19,131 bases of DNA from NCBI GenBank assembly GCA_002429045.1, contig DIYM01000010.1, positions 1-19,131 on the forward strand, read 5' to 3'. The notes beneath the pieces were generated by a model that searched no databases, was not told where the DNA came from, and saw nothing but the letters and a program-made list of their open reading frames with translations. Shown here in pieces: positions 15,689-19,131 of this stretch. The translations under genes were made by a program, and so were the position numbers. The stretch comes from Phycisphaerales bacterium UBA6054. GTDB taxonomy: Bacteria; Planctomycetota; Phycisphaerae; Phycisphaerales; UBA1924. Within the stretch, counting starts at the first letter, position 1. Each line of letters opens with the position of its first letter.

Positions 15689-17125
15689 TCAAACCGTCTG
15701 CACGGTTCCCTGGACCGGGCGGTCCTCGCGGGCGATCGCCTCGGTCGGCGCGGTGCTGACGACCTCGCCATCGACCGGGTTGAAGCGCGAGCCGTAGAGC
15801 CGGATCTTGCGGTTGCCGGTCGAACTCCCGAACGCGCGGCTCAGGAACGGCTGGGCGACCATCACCAGCACCACGACCGCGACGTTCATCGCGATCAGCG
15901 GGAGGATGCCCGTCCATCCCATGTAGACCATCACCGAGGTCGCCACGATCAGCACCATCCCCAGCGGGATCATGCTCTGCCAGCCCAGTTGCATCACCTG
16001 GTCGTACCGCATGCGGGGGATGGTCCAGCGGATCAGCATCGCTAGGAACACCATGCCCAGCATCGTCTTGGTGAAGAACACCGTGAACTTGACCAGCACC
16101 GACAGCAGCGTGGTGTTGTCCGGGCTCGTCAGCCAGCTCAGCCCGGGCACCGGCATGTGGTACCCGCCGAGGAACAGCAGCACGAAGAACGCGCTGCCCG
16201 TGATCAGGTGGGCGTACTCGGCCAGGAAGAACAACGCGAAACGCATCGAGGAGTACTCGGTGTGGTACCCGCCGACGAGCTCCTGCTCGGCCTCGGCGTT
16301 GTCGAACGGCGCCCGGTTCGATTCGGCCAGGGCGCACACGTAGAACAGCACCGCGGCCAGCGGCATCGACAGGATGCCCCACCCGTCCTCGACCTGCTTG
16401 CGGACGATCTCCTCGGGCATGAACGTACCGAGCACCAACAGCGTCGCGAGCAACGCCAGGCCCATCGGGATCTCGTAGGAGATCATCTGGGCGGTGGCAC
16501 GCAAGCCGCCGATGAACGAGTACTTGTTGTTGCTCGCCCAACCCCCCAGCGTGATGCCGTACACGCCCAGCGACGCGACCGCCAGCAGGTAGACCACCCC
16601 GATGCTGACGTGGGCGCCGGTCACGTGGATGACCGCCGCGGCGTCGTCCATGAACGCCCACTCGGCCAGATCCTGCACGTACAACGCGTGCAGCAGGTCA
16701 CCGAGCAACGGCGTCGTCCAGATCGCCCAATCGCTCACGTGCCCGAGTTCGAGCATGCCGCCCCAGGGCAGGATCACGAACCCGATCAACGCGGGCACGA
16801 TGCAGATCGCCGGCGCCAGCGTGAACAGGACCTTGTCCACGTTGGTCGGGCGATAGTCCTCTTTCACAAAGAACTTGAGACCATCGGCCAAGGCCTGGCC
16901 CAGACCCAGGAAACCCTTGAGGAAACCCAGGATCGGCAGCCCGAAGTCGAACCCGGTCCGGTTCGGGCCGAGGCGGTCCTGGATGTACGCGGAGATCTTC
17001 CGCTCGCCGTAGATGCAGATCGTCACAGACCCGAGGATCACGTGGACGACGACCGCCAGCACAAGCATGCTGACGAAGAGCTGCGGCGACAAGGCCAGTT
17101 GGATCGTTTCGAGCAGGTCTGCCAT
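15689..17125 (-). CDS. nuoH: NADH-quinone oxidoreductase subunit H (NuoH)
   Basis: The complex I membrane subunit that, with the peripheral arm, forms the quinone-binding chamber. Family signatures are clear: GERKISAYIQDRLGPNRTG (40-58), GGWASNNKYSFIGGLRATAQ, ISYEIPMGL (216-223), AESNRAPFDNAEAEQELVGG (267-286) with EYSSMRFALFFLAEY, and PRMRYDQVMQLGW (370-382). At 478 aa it is far longer than the usual 325 or so. The extra length is mainly an insert at about residues 123-172 before the SNNKYS helix, and a C-terminal extension after about 400 with another membrane helix and a polar tail. No other nuo gene is adjacent, so it is separated from the operon usual for complex I. A TAGACT box lies eight bases before the ATG, inside a palindrome, with no Shine-Dalgarno. 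Confidence 0.96.
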   Translation of the reverse strand: MADLLETIQLALSPQLFVSMLVLAVVVHVILGSVTICIYGERKISAYIQDRLGPNRTGFDFGLPILGFLKGFLGLGQALADGLKFFVKEDYRPTNVDKVLFTLAPAICIVPALIGFVILPWGGMLELGHVSDWAIWTTPLLGDLLHALYVQDLAEWAFMDDAAAVIHVTGAHVSIGVVYLLAVASLGVYGITLGGWASNNKYSFIGGLRATAQMISYEIPMGLALLATLLVLGTFMPEEIVRKQVEDGWGILSMPLAAVLFYVCALAESNRAPFDNAEAEQELVGGYHTEYSSMRFALFFLAEYAHLITGSAFFVLLFLGGYHMPVPGLSWLTSPDNTTLLSVLVKFTVFFTKTMLGMVFLAMLIRWTIPRMRYDQVMQLGWQSMIPLGMVLIVATSVMVYMGWTGILPLIAMNVAVVVLVMVAQPFLSRAFGSSTGNRKIRLYGSRFNPVDGEVVSTAPTEAIAREDRPVQGTVQTV

Positions 17126-17128
17126 AGG

Positions 17129-17143
17129 CCGCTAGTCTAGCGG
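17129..17143 (-). promoter_or_regulatory. Perfect palindrome containing the nuoH -10-like box
   Basis: CCGCTAG-T-CTAGCGG is a perfect 7-1-7 inverted repeat. On the minus strand it contains TAGACT (17139-17134), eight bases before the nuoH ATG, so a bound dimeric regulator would block the start of transcription. The symmetry may also be chance. Confidence 0.45.
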
Positions 17144-17166
17144 GCACAAACCGATCCCGCCCGCTC

Positions 17167-17898
17167 TCAAGCGCCCGCGGAGCCCGCCATCTCGGCGCCC
17201 ACGGGGTCGCACCAGCCCGCGCCCTCGGGCAGTTCTTCGACAGCGAACACAGGCTCTCGCCCGCGCGTGACCTCGATCGTGGTGATGCTCACGGTCCGCG
17301 CGTCCCGCCGGCTCATCAGCACCGAACACTCGGGGCGATCCTCCCAGCGATGGCGGTGATACGCCGATTGCCGCTCGGGCGTGGCGCCCAGGGCCATCAT
17401 CTCATCGAACAGCGGCAGCCGCACCTGCACACGCTCGTCGCCCAGCCCCGACGACGCCAGGCACGAGGGCGGCACGCTGGGCACGGGCGCGGACAAACCA
17501 AGCCCGTCGAAGGTCACCACCGACCCCGCCCCGCTCCGGTCGATCGCCAGCAGGCGGAAGGGCGCCACGCCCGCCAGGTCGGTCTCGTCCAGCCGGGCGA
17601 GCATCGCCTCGGGCGACCCGAGATCGACCAGGGCGGGGATGATCGCGCCGCGTGATCGGATCGGCGTCGGGCGTCCGTTGTCCGGGATGTTCCGGTTGAG
17701 CAACGCGAGCACGACGCCGTCGTCGCGGGCCGCGACCCAGGTGCCCCCCGCATCGGCGTCCGTGGGCCAGATCGCCCGCCGACCGGATCCCAGCGTGCGC
17801 CACCGCGCCGCCAGCCCCTCCCGGCGTGTCCGCTGCTCGTCCCGCGCGTGCATCACGCGGCATCCGTCGTCCGTGCGGATCACCGTGACCGTGCACAT
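17167..17898 (-). CDS. NRDE/TANGO2-family protein
   Basis: A 243-aa protein of the NRDE family (PF05742; TANGO2 in eukaryotes), related in fold to N-terminal nucleophile hydrolases. The family start MCTVTVIRT places C2 as the potential nucleophile after Met removal, which fixes the start codon. The namesake motif reads A-R-D-E (18-21, HARDEQRTR) rather than NRDE. Other family-like regions are GGTWVAARDDGVVLALLNRN (51-70) and a C-terminal segment with the Ser-rich loop LMSRRDARTVSITTIEV. The molecular role of bacterial members is not settled; TANGO2 has been linked to haem and lipid handling in eukaryotes. The ATG lies four bases after the DinB stop, so the two genes are probably one operon. 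nuoH follows 41 bp downstream with its own promoter-like box. Confidence 0.88.
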   Translation of the reverse strand: MCTVTVIRTDDGCRVMHARDEQRTRREGLAARWRTLGSGRRAIWPTDADAGGTWVAARDDGVVLALLNRNIPDNGRPTPIRSRGAIIPALVDLGSPEAMLARLDETDLAGVAPFRLLAIDRSGAGSVVTFDGLGLSAPVPSVPPSCLASSGLGDERVQVRLPLFDEMMALGATPERQSAYHRHRWEDRPECSVLMSRRDARTVSITTIEVTRGREPVFAVEELPEGAGWCDPVGAEMAGSAGA

Positions 17899-17902
17899 CC
17901 GA

Positions 17903-18415
17903 TCAGCGTGCCGCTTCGAAGTTCAGCGTCGATGGGGCCATCCCGAACCCCTCTGGGATCTCGATCCCGAACTCGCGCCCGATCGTGTTCATCATGGCGT
18001 GGTGGTGGATCGCGTGGTGGGTCGCGAAGAACACCTCGCGCCCGCGGGTGCTCCTGAGGTCCTCGCTGGCGCCGTCCCCGGTCAGCATGACCCGGGTCGT
18101 GACCTGCTCGTGCAGGTCGGCGTCGGTCATCGATCCCAGGCACGCGCGGAGCGCGTCGATCTGCGTGCACGCCGCGTCGCCGTCCGTCTCGACGCTCCCG
18201 CCCCGGACACGCGTGTCGTAGTCGATCGGGTCGCACGCCTCGGTCTCGAGCGCGCACCGGAAGTGATCCAGCACGTGCCGGGCGTGCTTGCCAACGGTCC
18301 CGCCGCCCACGGCGTCGCAGGGCCGGGCGTAGCACTCGGCGGGCGTGGCCCGGATAAAACGCTGGCATTGATCGAGCACCGCGTCGGCCGCCGCGGCCAC
18401 TTTGCAAGCAGACAT
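17903..18415 (-). CDS. DinB-family four-helix-bundle protein
   Basis: A 170-aa protein of the DinB/YfiT-like superfamily of metal-binding four-helix bundles. Likely ligand histidines are in TVGKHARHVLDHF (H44, H47, H51) and THHAIHHHAMM (H133, H134, H137-H139), the two positions expected for this family. Members include damage-inducible proteins and thiol-dependent transferases; substrate and thiol cannot be told from sequence. There is no signal peptide, so it is cytoplasmic. A strong GGAGG sits four bases before the ATG, unlike most single genes in this window. The NRDE gene follows after four bases. Upstream, TAGCAT overlaps the stop of the DUF2339-like gene and may be its promoter. Confidence 0.88.
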   Translation of the reverse strand: MSACKVAAAADAVLDQCQRFIRATPAECYARPCDAVGGGTVGKHARHVLDHFRCALETEACDPIDYDTRVRGGSVETDGDAACTQIDALRACLGSMTDADLHEQVTTRVMLTGDGASEDLRSTRGREVFFATHHAIHHHAMMNTIGREFGIEIPEGFGMAPSTLNFEAAR

Positions 18416-18450
18416 AACACCTCCAAAAGCGCATCTCTCACGCTGCGAGC

Positions 18451-18456
18451 ATGCTA
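18451..18456 (-). promoter_or_regulatory. -10-like box (TAGCAT) for the DinB-NRDE pair
   Basis: On the minus strand TAGCAT begins with the TAG stop codon of the preceding gene and lies 35 bases before the DinB ATG, leaving a leader of about 28 nt that contains the GGAGG ribosome binding site (18420-18424). No -35 element is recognised. Confidence 0.4.
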
Positions 18457-19131
18457 GCCGGGCAAATCGTCTTCCGCGGAACCACCGCCCACACCGCCCT
18501 TCTCGCCCGTGTTCTCAAGGCGTTTCGAGCCGACACGCAGGTAACCGGCGGCCACGCCCAGCAGCACCAACCCGCAACCGATGAAGCTCCCCACACGCAC
18601 CGCCGGGCTCAGCTCGGCCAGGTCGTACGTCAGCACTTTGCCCGTCGCGATCAACAGCAGCCCGATCCCCGCATACCGGAGCAACGCGACCGACCGCGCG
18701 AACCCCCCCGCCAGCAGACCGACCGCGACCACCGCCCACCAGATCGAGACCGAACCGGCCCGCGCCGTCGGATCATCCGTGACCGTGCCCGCGAACCGGG
18801 CGACCTCCAACGTCGTAGAGATCAGCAGCATCACACCACCGATCCACCACGCGAAGACCGCAGACTCCCTGATCGCTCGCGCCCGCGATCCGCGCACGAC
18901 CCGGGCGTGCACGCCCCACGAGCCGGCGATCACCACCGACCAGATCAGCCCGGGGTGCACGAACAGCGGCACCGGTCCCCGCCCGCCCATCCAGCCCGGA
19001 ACCAGGAACGACCCCACCCACGCCAACGTGACCAGCAGCAGGTACACCACCGACGGGGCCACGCCCCAGGCGTGGCGGATCGACCGGGACGCCGCGAACG
19101 ACACCAGCGTCAACCCGAACCACCCCGCCAT
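18454..19131 (-). CDS. DUF2339-like polytopic membrane protein, C-terminal part
   Basis: An open frame enters from the window edge and ends at a TAG at 18456-18454; at least 225 residues are visible. The ATG at the very edge is probably internal. It has about six hydrophobic helices, and the region VALLRYAGIGLLLIATGKVLTYDLAELSPAVRVGSFIGCGLVLLGVAAGYL (about residues 148-198) resembles the C-terminal end of large DUF2339 (PF10101) membrane proteins, which often have 15-25 helices and an unknown function. It finishes in a polar Gly-rich tail of about 25 residues. The DUF2339 assignment is from recalled motif similarity and is moderate. The stop codon overlaps the DinB promoter-like box. Confidence 0.75.
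   Translation of the reverse strand: MAGWFGLTLVSFAASRSIRHAWGVAPSVVYLLLVTLAWVGSFLVPGWMGGRGPVPLFVHPGLIWSVVIAGSWGVHARVVRGSRARAIRESAVFAWWIGGVMLLISTTLEVARFAGTVTDDPTARAGSVSIWWAVVAVGLLAGGFARSVALLRYAGIGLLLIATGKVLTYDLAELSPAVRVGSFIGCGLVLLGVAAGYLRVGSKRLENTGEKGGVGGGSAEDDLPG

Overview
This is a high-G+C, gene-dense bacterial chromosome segment with no visible mobile element, CRISPR array or rRNA. The gene set suggests a planctomycete, most likely Phycisphaerae-like: a MoxR/BatA pair, a LABN-domain protein with a GT2 glycosyltransferase, a PNGase F-like secreted protein, a long NuoH, and several secreted proteins of no recognised family. That placement is inference from gene content and composition; no taxonomic marker is present.

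Layout. (1) 1-2358, minus strand: a tightly overlapping operon running GT2 glycosyltransferase, LABN membrane protein, a 204-aa unknown, then a GTG-started unknown cut by the window edge. Every junction is a 4-nt overlap. (2) 2463-2888, plus: an ISC-type [2Fe-2S] ferredoxin divergent from that operon, converging with a beta-lactamase-fold serine hydrolase (2903-4228, minus). (3) 4293-6717, plus: a SOUL-family protein and a secreted PNGase F-like protein. (4) 6878-8671, plus: a chemoreceptor whose periplasmic domain carries a c-type haem motif, ending at a strong terminator. (5) 8894-11520, plus: rlmE overlapping a BatA-like VWA membrane protein, converging on a minus-strand pair, MoxR ATPase (13270-14292) and a secreted unknown (11529-13232). 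(6) A tRNA-Cys (14384-14468, minus) with an unusual long variable arm, then a secreted protein with an internal duplication (14560-15567, plus). (7) Minus strand to the end: nuoH standing alone, a DinB/NRDE pair, and the C-terminal part of a DUF2339-like membrane protein.

Functionally this is mostly core cell-envelope, redox, translation and respiration genes rather than one dedicated system. The most notable signals are a recurring TANNNT box placed 6-8 nt before five start codons that lack a clear Shine-Dalgarno, which suggests leaderless transcripts; the class II-shaped tRNA-Cys; the PNGase F-like protein with an additional N-terminal domain; and a haem-binding chemoreceptor preceded by a perfect hairpin.
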